Positions 39,630 to 47,257 of a DNA stretch of 64,000 nucleotides are shown here, piece after piece (within the stretch, counting starts at the first letter, position 1; each line of letters opens with the position of its first letter). Both the position numbers and the translations under genes were made by a program. The stretch covers positions 1,116,001 through 1,180,000 of the forward strand of contig NZ_FXWH01000001.1 in the NCBI RefSeq assembly GCF_900177775.1, given 5' to 3'. Source of the DNA: Pseudidiomarina planktonica (GTDB taxonomy: Bacteria > Pseudomonadota > Gammaproteobacteria > Enterobacterales > Alteromonadaceae). The notes beneath the pieces are model-generated. The model saw only the letters and a list, made by a program, of their open reading frames with translations. It had not been told where the DNA came from and did not search any database.

Positions 39630-39875
39630 ATGATGGATGTTACAGCTGTCATGGGCATTCTGGTTACACCGATTATTCTGTTTATGATCTTTGTGGCGCC
39701 GTTTTGGGTGATTATGCATTACCGTAGTAAGCGCCAAATCGGACAAGGCCTGAGTGCTGAAGAAACACAAGCATTGCAACAGTTAGCGCAACACGCAGAA
39801 CGGATGCGCGAACGAATTCAGACGCTGGAGTCGATTCTGGATGCTGAAACTCCAAAATGGCGGGACAAAGCATGA
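39630..39875 (+). CDS. pspB: Phage shock protein B
   Basis: Small membrane protein that, with PspC, passes the stress signal to PspA. The 81-residue product has one N-terminal membrane segment (about 8-28), the HYRSKRQIGQGLSAEE junction and a C-terminal coiled coil ending LDAETPKWRDKA. Two adjacent ATGs (39630, 39633) follow AAGGAAC. It overlaps pspC by 4 bases. Confidence 0.96.
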   Translation: MMDVTAVMGILVTPIILFMIFVAPFWVIMHYRSKRQIGQGLSAEETQALQQLAQHAERMRERIQTLESILDAETPKWRDKA

Positions 39876-40270
39876 GTAACGAAACCAAAAAACGTACGCT
39901 TTATCGGAGTCCGGGCAAAGGTAAATTAGCAGGTGTTTGTGCAGGCGTAGCCGAGTACCTGGGTGTTGAAATCTGGATTGTCCGGGTGGCTTTTATTACC
40001 GGACTCGTGTTCTCTACCGGATTCTTCGCGGTGGTTTATGCAGCAGGCTGGTTAATTTTAGATAAGAAGCCTGGTGAAACTGGCAACAATGGCGGTTTGC
40101 ACAGCCCAGTTGAGCTGAAAACCAAAGTGTATCAGGCTGGTGAGCCGCCAAAGCGCGCGTTCCAGGATATCAGTCAGGAGCTTACTGAACTGGAAACTAA
40201 GTTACGCCGTATGGAAAAGTACGTAACTTCGAACGAGTTCCAACTAAACCGAGAGTTGAACCGACTGTAA
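39872..40270 (+). CDS. pspC: Phage shock protein C
   Basis: Inner-membrane partner of PspB and PspA, 132 aa. The PspC domain (about 8-68) contains LYRSPGKGKLAGVCAGVAEYLG and a membrane segment (about 38-62). A C-terminal leucine-zipper-like coil (about 95-130) follows. The ATG at 39872 overlapping the pspB stop is chosen over an in-frame start at 39857. Confidence 0.96.
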   Translation: MSNETKKRTLYRSPGKGKLAGVCAGVAEYLGVEIWIVRVAFITGLVFSTGFFAVVYAAGWLILDKKPGETGNNGGLHSPVELKTKVYQAGEPPKRAFQDISQELTELETKLRRMEKYVTSNEFQLNRELNRL

Positions 40271-40273
40271 CAA

Positions 40274-41713
40274 ATGTCTAAACAACAGAAACTTAAGCAA
40301 TTGCTGCAAAAGCAGCTAAATCAAGGCCGCGATCTTTTAGACCGCGGCCTTGATCGTCATGTGCGATTAGCCGTTACCGGTTTAAGTGGCGCGGGTAAAA
40401 CCACTTTTATTACCGGTATTTTAGAGCAGTTACTGCACGGTGACCCACGTCGGTTACCATTCTGGCGGGTGGCCCGGGAAGGACGTTTGCGCGGAGCGCA
40501 CTTAAGTGCCCAGCCCGATCAACAAATTCCGCGCTTTCAATATGAAAAAGCGCTGGCTACCATGGCCAGCAACCCGCCAAAGTGGCCGGCTTCTACCCGC
40601 AGTTTAAGTGAAATTCGTACTATTGTTCGGGCTGACAAAAAGGCCAGTTGGTATGGCGGTGGTAGGGATTATCGCGATCTCACGATAGATTTGCTCGATT
40701 ATCCGGGTGAGTGGCTGTTGGATTTACCCATGTTGCAGCAGGACTATGCTCAGTGGAGTGCACAACAGCGTGAATTGCTGGCCAAGGAACCTCGGCAGCA
40801 ATTAGCTAGCACTTGGTTGCAGCAATGGTTTCACAGCAGTCAGGCAGCGCAGGACAATCAGCAAACCGATGATGACGCTCAAGTGCGTGAAACGGCGGCT
40901 GCGTATCGAGCCTTTTTGCAATCAGCCCGCCAGCAAGGGCTTTATTTATTACAGCCAGGGCGACTGCTGTTACCCGGTGAATTTGAAAATGCGCCTATTC
41001 TTGATTTTTTCCCCTGGCCGGAAGAACCGTCGGAAGCGTCTTTACCACCACATATGCAACGTCTGTATGACTTATTAGAGCAGCGTTTTGAAGCTTATAA
41101 AAAAGAAGTGGTGACGCCATTTTTCAAACAACACTTCCGGCATTTTAATCGTCAGGTGCTGCTCGTTGACGTACTTGGTGCTTTGCGGCGTGGCCCCACA
41201 GCCGTAGCGGATTTACAACTGACCTTACAGCAATTGTTACCGAGCTTTCAGTACGGTAGTAACTCGTTGTTAAACCGCCTGTTTCAGCCGCGGGTTGAGA
41301 AGGTTTGTATTGTGGCAACCAAAGCCGATGTGTTGGTGCCCGAACAACACGAGCAGTTACAGCAATTACTAAAAAGTATTGTCAGCCCCATTCTTGATAG
41401 CTTGCGCTTTGACGGTATTGACGTTGAGTTACATGCGGTAGCGGCTATTTCCTGTACTCAGGCAAGTGCGCGCGATGCCGAAGTGGCCGCCGTAACCGGT
41501 TGGGAACAAACCGATAACGGTGTGCGCCAGGTTGCAGTGAAGCCACCACAGCTGCCGAAGAGTATTAGCTCTGGCGAGTTTAAACCTATTGCCTATATTG
41601 ATTTTGTGCCGGCGGTTGCGGCTGGATTAGGGGCAACAGGTATTCGTGGCGAAGCACTACCGCAATTGCGGCTGGATGCCGTGTTAGAATTTCTAACCGG
41701 CGACAAATGGTGA
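40274..41713 (+). CDS. ycjX: YcjX-family P-loop GTPase-like protein of the psp operon
   Basis: A 479-residue protein of the YcjX (DUF463) family, found in the psp regulon of gammaproteobacteria. Walker A GLSGAGKT is at residues 36-43, with DLTIDLLDYPGEWLLDLP as the likely switch region and VCIVATKADVLVP as a TKAD-type nucleotide-binding motif. It starts 3 bases after pspC, so it belongs to the pspABC transcript. Its job in membrane stress is unknown. An 11-bp perfect hairpin lies in its first 80 bases. Confidence 0.92.
   Translation: MSKQQKLKQLLQKQLNQGRDLLDRGLDRHVRLAVTGLSGAGKTTFITGILEQLLHGDPRRLPFWRVAREGRLRGAHLSAQPDQQIPRFQYEKALATMASNPPKWPASTRSLSEIRTIVRADKKASWYGGGRDYRDLTIDLLDYPGEWLLDLPMLQQDYAQWSAQQRELLAKEPRQQLASTWLQQWFHSSQAAQDNQQTDDDAQVRETAAAYRAFLQSARQQGLYLLQPGRLLLPGEFENAPILDFFPWPEEPSEASLPPHMQRLYDLLEQRFEAYKKEVVTPFFKQHFRHFNRQVLLVDVLGALRRGPTAVADLQLTLQQLLPSFQYGSNSLLNRLFQPRVEKVCIVATKADVLVPEQHEQLQQLLKSIVSPILDSLRFDGIDVELHAVAAISCTQASARDAEVAAVTGWEQTDNGVRQVAVKPPQLPKSISSGEFKPIAYIDFVPAVAAGLGATGIRGEALPQLRLDAVLEFLTGDKW
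40320..40354 (+). repeat. Intragenic 11-bp perfect inverted repeat in ycjX
   Basis: ATCAAGGCCGC (40320-40330) is the exact complement of GCGGCCTTGAT (40344-40354), with a 13-base loop. It begins 46 bases after the ycjX start codon, within codons for QGRDLL and DRGLDRH. The stem is GC-rich and could lower expression relative to pspABC, or be a chance outcome of the repeated R-D-L residues. Confidence 0.6.
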
Positions 41714-41719
41714 ATATGA

Positions 41720-42751
41720 ATGGCTACTAAGCACAACGAATCTGAATCTAATGCTGATGCAATTGAATACCTGGCGCTGGACAGCTTTAAGCCGCGAGCG
41801 GATGATGCTGACGACGCGGTGGTATTGCCGCTGGGTCAACCGCTGGATACTAGCGCCAACGAGCGTGCACCAAGCCGCGGTTGGCGGAGCTGGTGGTGGC
41901 GAATTGCGTTGCTGGCGTTAACTAGTGCTGTACTCATTGAAAGCTATTTATTAATTCAGGCTAGTTTTGCCACGCACTGGCTGCTGGGCACCTTGTGGAG
42001 TGTTGGTTTAGGTGTGGTGGCTTTATTACTGCTAACCTTCGCGGCCCGCGAATTCTGGCAGTTACGCCGGTTAAAACGTCAGTGGAAATTGCAGCAGCAA
42101 TTACAGCACCACCCTGAAAACTTTGCTCCGGAACCACTGTTACAGCAACTTCATCGCCCGGATTTAGAGCTTCTCTGGCACCAGCAGCAACAACCGCATT
42201 GGTCTCCAAAAGAGCAGTTGCAGCGCTTTGAAGAAGATGTACTGAGTTGCGCCGACCAGCAGGTAAATCGGGTTATTTCCAAGTATTCAGTAGATGCCGC
42301 GGTATTGGTTGCGCTAAGCCCAAGTGCGCTGCTGGATATGCTTTTGATGCTGTGGCGTAACCAACGCATGGTGACCAAAGTAGCCGCTGCTTATGGCATC
42401 AAACTGGGCTACTGGAGTCGTATTAAGTTATGGCGCCAATTGCTCGCTAATATTGCCTATGCTGGTGCCAGCGAGGCTATCAGTGATTTAGGGGCGAGTA
42501 TGTTAGGCGCCGAATTAGCCGGTAAATTATCGCTGCGGGCTGGACAAGGTTTGGGAGCGGGGCTGTTAACTGCTCGCTTGGGTTTACAGGCGCAACGATT
42601 GTGTCGCCCACTGCAATTTACTCATGTGAAACGTCCCGGGCTGTCCAATATTCAAACCGATTTGCTGAAGCAACTAGCCCAGCGCGTGCCTTTAAGAGCC
42701 CGCACCAGCAGCAAAGATACGGTTGCAAACCCCAGCAAAGTGGAAAAATAG
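41720..42751 (+). CDS. ycjF: YcjF-family inner-membrane protein
   Basis: A 343-residue protein of the YcjF (DUF697) family, the usual partner gene of ycjX. It has a charged N-terminus, two adjacent membrane segments (about 63-83 and 92-110), a helical Gln-rich region (YQLRRLKRQWKLQQQ-like, about 115-150), and a C-terminal DUF697 domain with DAAVLVALSPSALLDMLLMLWRNQRMVTKVA. It begins 6 bases after ycjX. Function unknown; presumed role in membrane stress. Confidence 0.9.
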   Translation: MATKHNESESNADAIEYLALDSFKPRADDADDAVVLPLGQPLDTSANERAPSRGWRSWWWRIALLALTSAVLIESYLLIQASFATHWLLGTLWSVGLGVVALLLLTFAAREFWQLRRLKRQWKLQQQLQHHPENFAPEPLLQQLHRPDLELLWHQQQQPHWSPKEQLQRFEEDVLSCADQQVNRVISKYSVDAAVLVALSPSALLDMLLMLWRNQRMVTKVAAAYGIKLGYWSRIKLWRQLLANIAYAGASEAISDLGASMLGAELAGKLSLRAGQGLGAGLLTARLGLQAQRLCRPLQFTHVKRPGLSNIQTDLLKQLAQRVPLRARTSSKDTVANPSKVEK

Positions 42752-42831
42752 CGTTACAGATTTTGCTATTCTGACTTTGTAAGCCGTATTGCGTTCACCC
42801 TTGAAGCATTGCACTCTGACTGCCTAGTAAA

Positions 42832-42849
42832 GCATACAAGAGTGTATGC
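42832..42849 (+). promoter_or_regulatory. Palindrome before the methionine gamma-lyase gene
   Basis: GCATACA (42832-42838) and TGTATGC (42843-42849) are perfect 7-bp arms around AGAG. The site lies about 20 bases before the chosen start and just after a possible -35 (TTGCAC, 42808-42813). It could be an operator or an RNA hairpin; it is not a good TyrR-box match. The rest of the 118-base gap after ycjF shows nothing else clear. Confidence 0.4.
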
Positions 42850-42869
42850 AAAACAAGGAATTATGGCTG

Positions 42870-44102
42870 ATGCGCTCAAATAATAACGACAAATCGCAAT
42901 GGCAGCCAGCAACGAAAACTATTCATGCAGGCAAGGCCCATGATGTTCACGGTGCGCTGGTTTCGCCGCTTTATCAAACTGCAACTTTCGCGTTTACGCA
43001 TACCGAGCAGGGCTCGGCCCGTTTTGCCGGCGAGCAGGAAGGTTATATATATTCCCGGCTAGGGAACCCTACCACCACTGAACTTGAACGACGTGTTGCT
43101 GCATTAGAAGAAATGGAAGCTGGCGCCGCTACGGCAACAGGTATGGGCGCTGTTTCGGCGGCTATGTTGGCGTTTGTGAAGCACGGTGATCATGTACTGG
43201 TGTCTGAGGCTATTTATGGCTGCAGCTTTGCACTGTTTTCAGAAATGTTTGTTCGCTTCGGCATCGAAGTTGACTTCGTCGACATGGCTGACCATGAAGC
43301 TACCCGCGCGGCCATGCGTGAAAACACCAAGTTGGTATTTTTAGAAACCCCGGCGAACCCGCATTTACGGGTGGTAGATATTGCGGCTATTAGTCAGATT
43401 GCGCACGAGTTTGGTGCGCGGGTGGTAGTTGATAACACCTTTATGACGCCGTTACTGCAACAGCCGGTTAAACAGGGCGCTGATATTGTTATTCACAGCG
43501 CAACTAAGTATTTAAATGGTCATGGTGATGTGGTTGCCGGGGTTATTTGTGGCACCGCCGAAGACATTGCCCTGATTAAAATGACGACAATGAAAGACAT
43601 GGGCGCGACTATGAGTCCGCACGATGCCTGGTTAATTTTGCGCGGCTTGAAAACGCTGGATGTGCGGATGGAGCGGCATTGTCGCAATGCGCAAGCAGTG
43701 GCGGAAGCTTTGGTTAAGCATTCGCACGTGAAGCACGTGTATTTTCCAGGCTGCAGCGACCATCCGGCCCAAGCTTTAATGGGTACGCAAATGCACGGCG
43801 CTGGCGCCGTTATTGCCTTTGAATTGCATGGCGATATAGATAGCGCGCGAGCTATGCTGGATAGCCTGAAATTAATCACTATTGCGGTAAGTTTAGGTGA
43901 CGCTGAGACCTTAATTCAGCATCCGGCCTCAATGACGCATTCACCATATACGCCGGAAGCACGTGCCAGCGCAGGTATCACAGATACCTTGGTACGCATT
44001 TCAGTAGGGTTGGAAGCAGCCGACGATATTATTGCAGATTTAGAATATGGCTTGGCAGCGAGTGCCGAGCACGCGGCTAAACAATTGTCTGCCGCGGGAT
44101 AA
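42870..44102 (+). CDS. megL: Methionine gamma-lyase
   Basis: PLP enzyme that splits methionine to methanethiol, ammonia and 2-oxobutyrate. The 410-residue product belongs to the Cys/Met metabolism family. The PLP Lys213 lies in HSATKYLNGHG, and IYSRLGNPT binds the cofactor phosphate. The Cys118 in AIYGCSF is the active-site Cys that sets methionine gamma-lyases apart from most relatives. QHPASMTHSPYTPEARA is also typical. ATG 42870 is preferred because AAGGAA lies 10 bases upstream; ATG 42846 falls inside a palindrome. It precedes phhA by 22 bases and may be cotranscribed. A related Cys/homocysteine lyase cannot be fully excluded. Confidence 0.85.
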   Translation: MRSNNNDKSQWQPATKTIHAGKAHDVHGALVSPLYQTATFAFTHTEQGSARFAGEQEGYIYSRLGNPTTTELERRVAALEEMEAGAATATGMGAVSAAMLAFVKHGDHVLVSEAIYGCSFALFSEMFVRFGIEVDFVDMADHEATRAAMRENTKLVFLETPANPHLRVVDIAAISQIAHEFGARVVVDNTFMTPLLQQPVKQGADIVIHSATKYLNGHGDVVAGVICGTAEDIALIKMTTMKDMGATMSPHDAWLILRGLKTLDVRMERHCRNAQAVAEALVKHSHVKHVYFPGCSDHPAQALMGTQMHGAGAVIAFELHGDIDSARAMLDSLKLITIAVSLGDAETLIQHPASMTHSPYTPEARASAGITDTLVRISVGLEAADDIIADLEYGLAASAEHAAKQLSAAG

Positions 44103-44124
44103 GAACAGCAACAGGAGCAACGTG

Positions 44125-44919
44125 ATGGGAAAGCAAAGTCAGTACGTCTCAAAGCAACCTGATGCCAACGGCATTATTGATTGGAGTGACGAAGAGAACG
44201 CGGTATGGCGTGATTTGGTAGCGCGTCAACTGCGGCACATTCCGGGTAAGGCTTGTGATGAATACATGAAAGGATTTGAATTGCTGGATATGGCGCAGGA
44301 TCGTATTCCGCAGCTGCACGAAATAAACGCCGTGCTGCAGCGCGAAACCGGTTGGCAGGTTACCCAGGTACCAGCACTGATTCCGTTCGATAAGTTTTTT
44401 GAATTGCTAGCTAACCGTGAATTCCCGGTAGCTACATTTATTCGCACCCGGGAAGAGTTTGATTACCTGCAGGAGCCTGATATTTTTCACGAAATATTCG
44501 GTCACTGCCCGCTGTTAACTAACCCGGCCTTTGCTCACTTTACGCATCGCTATGGTCAGTTGGGCTTAGCGGCAACGCCAAAAGAACGAGTATACTTAGC
44601 CCGCTTGTACTGGTTTACGGTTGAGTTCGGGTTGTTGAAGACACCCGAGGGCCTGCGTATTTATGGCGGTGGTATTTTATCGTCGCCGGGCGAGACTGAT
44701 TATTCGGTGGGCAGCGACATACCGGAACGGCACCCGCTGAAACCTTTGGATGCGCTGCGCACACCATATCGTATTGATATAATGCAGCCGCTGTACTACA
44801 CCATTGAGAGTACCGAAAAATTATTTGAAATTGCCGACATGGATATTATGGCAATGGTGCATGAAGCTATGGAACTGGGCTTATTTGAACCTAAGTTTCC
44901 ACCTAAAGATGCGGCCTGA
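44125..44919 (+). CDS. phhA: Phenylalanine 4-monooxygenase
   Basis: Non-haem iron hydroxylase making tyrosine from phenylalanine with tetrahydrobiopterin and oxygen. The 264-residue bacterial-type product has the iron ligands His-His in DIFHEIFGHCPLL and Glu in YWFTVEFGLL. The pterin-site and family blocks RIPQLHEINAVL and YGGGILSSPGE are also visible. The ATG at 44125 follows CAGGAGC; an earlier in-frame start inside megL is rejected. It leads into phhB and the tyrosine breakdown genes. Confidence 0.97.
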   Translation: MGKQSQYVSKQPDANGIIDWSDEENAVWRDLVARQLRHIPGKACDEYMKGFELLDMAQDRIPQLHEINAVLQRETGWQVTQVPALIPFDKFFELLANREFPVATFIRTREEFDYLQEPDIFHEIFGHCPLLTNPAFAHFTHRYGQLGLAATPKERVYLARLYWFTVEFGLLKTPEGLRIYGGGILSSPGETDYSVGSDIPERHPLKPLDALRTPYRIDIMQPLYYTIESTEKLFEIADMDIMAMVHEAMELGLFEPKFPPKDAA

Positions 44920-44941
44920 TTCGATTTAGTAAGCTTAAACA

Positions 44942-44960
44942 AGGCCTGATGTTCAGGCCT
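44942..44960 (+). repeat. Hairpin between phhA and phhB
   Basis: AGGCCTGA (44942-44949) and TCAGGCCT (44953-44960) form a perfect 8-bp stem with a 3-base loop. Only AAGAAATT follows, not a T-run, so it is more likely an mRNA-stability element than a terminator. Confidence 0.5.
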
Positions 44961-44989
44961 AAGAAATTATGAAAACACCAGGAGTAATG

Positions 44990-45340
44990 ATGTCAGATTC
45001 AAAAAACTTAGAAGAGTTAAAATGTGAAGCTTGTACTGCTGATGCACCACAGGTTAGTGATGCCGAGCTAAAAGAGCTGGTTCGCGAAATTCCAGAATGG
45101 TCGGCGGTAGTACGCGACGGTGTGATGCAGCTGGAACGGGCATTCAAGTTTAAAAACTTCAAGCAAGCCATTGCTTTCACTAACAAAGTTGGCGAAATTG
45201 CTGAAGAAGAGCAGCACCATCCAACCTTGACCACCGAATGGGGCAAGGTAACGGTAACTTGGTGGACACACGCCATTAACGGTTTGCATAAAAACGACTT
45301 TATTATGGCTGCGCGCACCGACTCGGTTTTCAACGACTAA
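44990..45340 (+). CDS. phhB: Pterin-4-alpha-carbinolamine dehydratase
   Basis: Recycles the pterin cofactor used by PhhA. The 116-residue product has the family core [40 protein letters not shown] with the His-His and Trp-x-x-His catalytic pattern. ATG codons at 44987 and 44990 both follow AGGAG; 44990 has the better spacing. An earlier ATG at 44969 would put the ribosome binding site inside the gene. PhhA and PhhB are usually encoded together. Confidence 0.96.
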   Translation: MSDSKNLEELKCEACTADAPQVSDAELKELVREIPEWSAVVRDGVMQLERAFKFKNFKQAIAFTNKVGEIAEEEQHHPTLTTEWGKVTVTWWTHAINGLHKNDFIMAARTDSVFND

Positions 45341-45377
45341 TAAAGTTCGCTGCGACCAACGGTAAATAAGTCATGTT

Positions 45378-45414
45378 AAAAACCTTCATGGGAGTGACCC
45401 ATGAAGGTTTTTTT
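45378..45414 (+). terminator. Terminator after phhB
   Basis: CCTTCATGGG and CCCATGAAGG form a perfect 10-bp stem with loop AGTGA, extended by A5/T5 pairing and ending in T7. It separates the phhAB transcript from tyrR. Confidence 0.94.
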
Positions 45415-45416
45415 AA

Positions 45417-45434
45417 TGTATAATTTGCTTTACA
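45417..45434 (+). promoter_or_regulatory. TyrR box at the tyrR promoter
   Basis: TGTATA-N6-TTTACA matches the known TyrR consensus TGTAAA-N6-TTTACA at 11 of 12 arm positions. It begins 3 bases after the phhB terminator T-run and covers TATAAT (45419-45424), a likely -10. The tyrR ATG is 32 bases downstream. Autoregulation of tyrR by repression is the simplest reading. Confidence 0.75.
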
Positions 45435-45465
45435 TTATGATATTACTTGCCAGTAACGGTGGCCA

Positions 45466-47037
45466 ATGCGCTTAGAAATTAGCTGTGATGACCGGTTGGG
45501 TCTGTGTCAGGACATATTACAAATTCTGCGTGATCATGAAATTGATCTGCGTGGCATTGAGGTTGACCCCCGCGGTAAAATTTTTCTGAATTTCCCCGAA
45601 TTAGCTTTTGCCGACTTTCAGCATTTAATGCCTGAAATACGCCGCATTCCCAATGTAAAAGACGTAAAAACAGTGCCCTTTATGCCGTCTGAACGCGAGC
45701 ATTTCGAGTTTAGCCTGTTGCTGAGTAAGCTGCCTGATCCGGTGCTGTCTATGGACAGCAAAGGCATTATTGATATTGCCAACCAGGCCGCTCAAAACGT
45801 ATTTGTGGAAGACACCACACCTATTCAGGGTTCCAACATTAGTGACTGGCTGAGTGGTTTTGCTATTACCCGCTGGCTGGAAAAGCAGCCACGCGAAGCT
45901 ACCGTTGAGCAAGTGAGTGTTGGCGGCGCCAAGTACTTTGCTGATCTGTTGCCGGTATGGGTTACTGACGAACTGAATAAAGAAAGCTTTGCTGGTGCGG
46001 TAATGACCTGTAAGTCACAGCCGGTAACGGGTTACTGGGCGCGTGGCGGCAATGCTGAAGCCTTTCAGCACTTAGTGGGTGAGCATGCCACTATGAAACG
46101 GGTGATTCGCGATGCTGCGCGCATGGCCGAATTAAACGTGCCGTTATTGATTCAGGGCGAAACCGGTGTGGGTAAAGAGTTATTAGCGCGCGCTTGTCAT
46201 CAGGCCAGCACGCGTTCTGAGCAAGCCTTCTTAGCGGTTAACTGTGCGGCTTTGCCTGATAACGTAGCGGAAAGCGAACTCTTTGGTCACGGCAAGGGCA
46301 GCGTTAGCCCGAACAGTGAACGCAAAATGGGCATTTTCGAGCAAGCCAACGGTGGCACTGTGTTGCTGGACTCGGTTGGGGAAATGTCCAATGGCCTGCA
46401 GGCCAAGTTACTGCGCTTCATTCAGGACGGCCGCTTCCGTCGCATTGGTGAAGAGCAGGAAGTAACCGTAGACGTACGTATTGTGTGTTCTGCCCAGGAC
46501 GACCTGCTAGAACGGGTAGAGGCTGGTACTTTCCGGGAGGATTTATTTTACCGGTTAAACGTACTCACCCTGGCGGTGCCGGCCTTACGTGACCGCAAAA
46601 CTGATATTCCTTTGCTGGCTGAGCACTTTGCCGCGCAGGCCTGTCAACGCTTAGGCCGTAGTCTGGTTACTATTAGCCGTAGTTGCCGTGACTATCTGCA
46701 GCGTTATCAATGGCCGGGCAACGTGCGTCAGCTTGAGAACACCTTGTTCCGCTCCATTTCTATGCTTGAGGGTGACCGCTTAGAACCGGAACATATTCAA
46801 TTGCCCGAATGGGCTACTGTGCACGACAACTTAGCTGTGGATTTGGAAGACGGCACCTTAGACGACGCGGTAAAGAAATTCGAGAGCACCATACTACGTC
46901 GGCTTTACCCAAGTTACCCAAGCACTCGCCAATTAGCGCGCAAGCTTGGTCTTTCACACACCGCGGTTGCGAACAAATTGCGTGAACACGGAATTGGAAA
47001 ACAACGTCGAAAAACCACTGTTCGTAAAGAAAAGTAG
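45466..47037 (+). CDS. tyrR: Transcriptional regulator TyrR (PhhR type)
   Basis: Regulator of aromatic amino acid genes that responds to Tyr, Phe or Trp. The 523-residue product has an N-terminal ACT domain (MRLEISCDDRLGLCQDIL, about 1-70), a PAS domain (about 80-185), an AAA+ domain (about 205-440, Walker A GETGVGKE at 231-238) and a C-terminal helix-turn-helix (STRQLARKLGLSHTAVANKLREHG). The sigma-54 contact loop GAFTGA is absent, as in TyrR proteins that work with sigma-70. Walker B reads LLDS (300-303) where E. coli TyrR has LLDE. The surrounding catabolic genes make a PhhR-like activating role likely. Confidence 0.96.
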   Translation: MRLEISCDDRLGLCQDILQILRDHEIDLRGIEVDPRGKIFLNFPELAFADFQHLMPEIRRIPNVKDVKTVPFMPSEREHFEFSLLLSKLPDPVLSMDSKGIIDIANQAAQNVFVEDTTPIQGSNISDWLSGFAITRWLEKQPREATVEQVSVGGAKYFADLLPVWVTDELNKESFAGAVMTCKSQPVTGYWARGGNAEAFQHLVGEHATMKRVIRDAARMAELNVPLLIQGETGVGKELLARACHQASTRSEQAFLAVNCAALPDNVAESELFGHGKGSVSPNSERKMGIFEQANGGTVLLDSVGEMSNGLQAKLLRFIQDGRFRRIGEEQEVTVDVRIVCSAQDDLLERVEAGTFREDLFYRLNVLTLAVPALRDRKTDIPLLAEHFAAQACQRLGRSLVTISRSCRDYLQRYQWPGNVRQLENTLFRSISMLEGDRLEPEHIQLPEWATVHDNLAVDLEDGTLDDAVKKFESTILRRLYPSYPSTRQLARKLGLSHTAVANKLREHGIGKQRRKTTVRKEK

Positions 47038-47054
47038 ACACCAAAACAGGCTTT

Positions 47055-47072
47055 TGTATCGTTTTATATACA
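47055..47072 (+). promoter_or_regulatory. TyrR box 1 before hpd
   Basis: TGTATC-N6-TATACA keeps the outer TGTA-N10-TACA core of the TyrR consensus. It lies 18 bases after the tyrR stop and 185 bases before the hpd start, and 51 bases centre-to-centre from a second box. Confidence 0.6.
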
Positions 47073-47105
47073 TAGTGGTGGGTTAGACCTGCAATAACAC
47101 CACTA

Positions 47106-47123
47106 TGTAGCGATACATTTACA
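47106..47123 (+). promoter_or_regulatory. TyrR box 2 before hpd
   Basis: TGTAGC-N6-TTTACA matches the TyrR consensus at 10 of 12 arm positions. It is about five helical turns from box 1. Both boxes overlap the arms of a larger inverted repeat: TGTATCG (47055-47061) with CGATACA (47111-47117), and CATAGTGGTG (47071-47080) with CACCACTATG (47098-47107). The latter stem could also act as a tyrR 3' structure. Confidence 0.65.
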
Positions 47124-47171
47124 CACGCCGCTTTTTTCACCACTTCACTAATGCACCCCGAATGCTATGAA

Positions 47172-47203
47172 TATGCCTTTTTGTAGCGCTAAATAAGGGC
47201 ATA
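47172..47203 (+). promoter_or_regulatory. 32-bp imperfect palindrome before hpd
   Basis: The two 16-base halves agree at 13 positions, with a central TAGCGCTA and outer arms TATGCC/GGCATA. It lies about 55 bases before the hpd ATG, where the promoter should be. It looks like the operator of a dimeric repressor other than TyrR, or a strong RNA hairpin. No regulator gene besides tyrR is in the window. The remaining part of the 220-base gap shows nothing further. Confidence 0.45.
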
Positions 47204-47257
47204 CACGGCATTTGCCTATTCGAACAAGAACCAATGTCATGATGACAGGAGTGCAGT

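Noticed and set aside
44959-45333. 124-codon minus-strand ORF antisense to phhB
   Set aside because: phhB on the plus strand has clear family motifs and a ribosome binding site; the antisense frame has neither.
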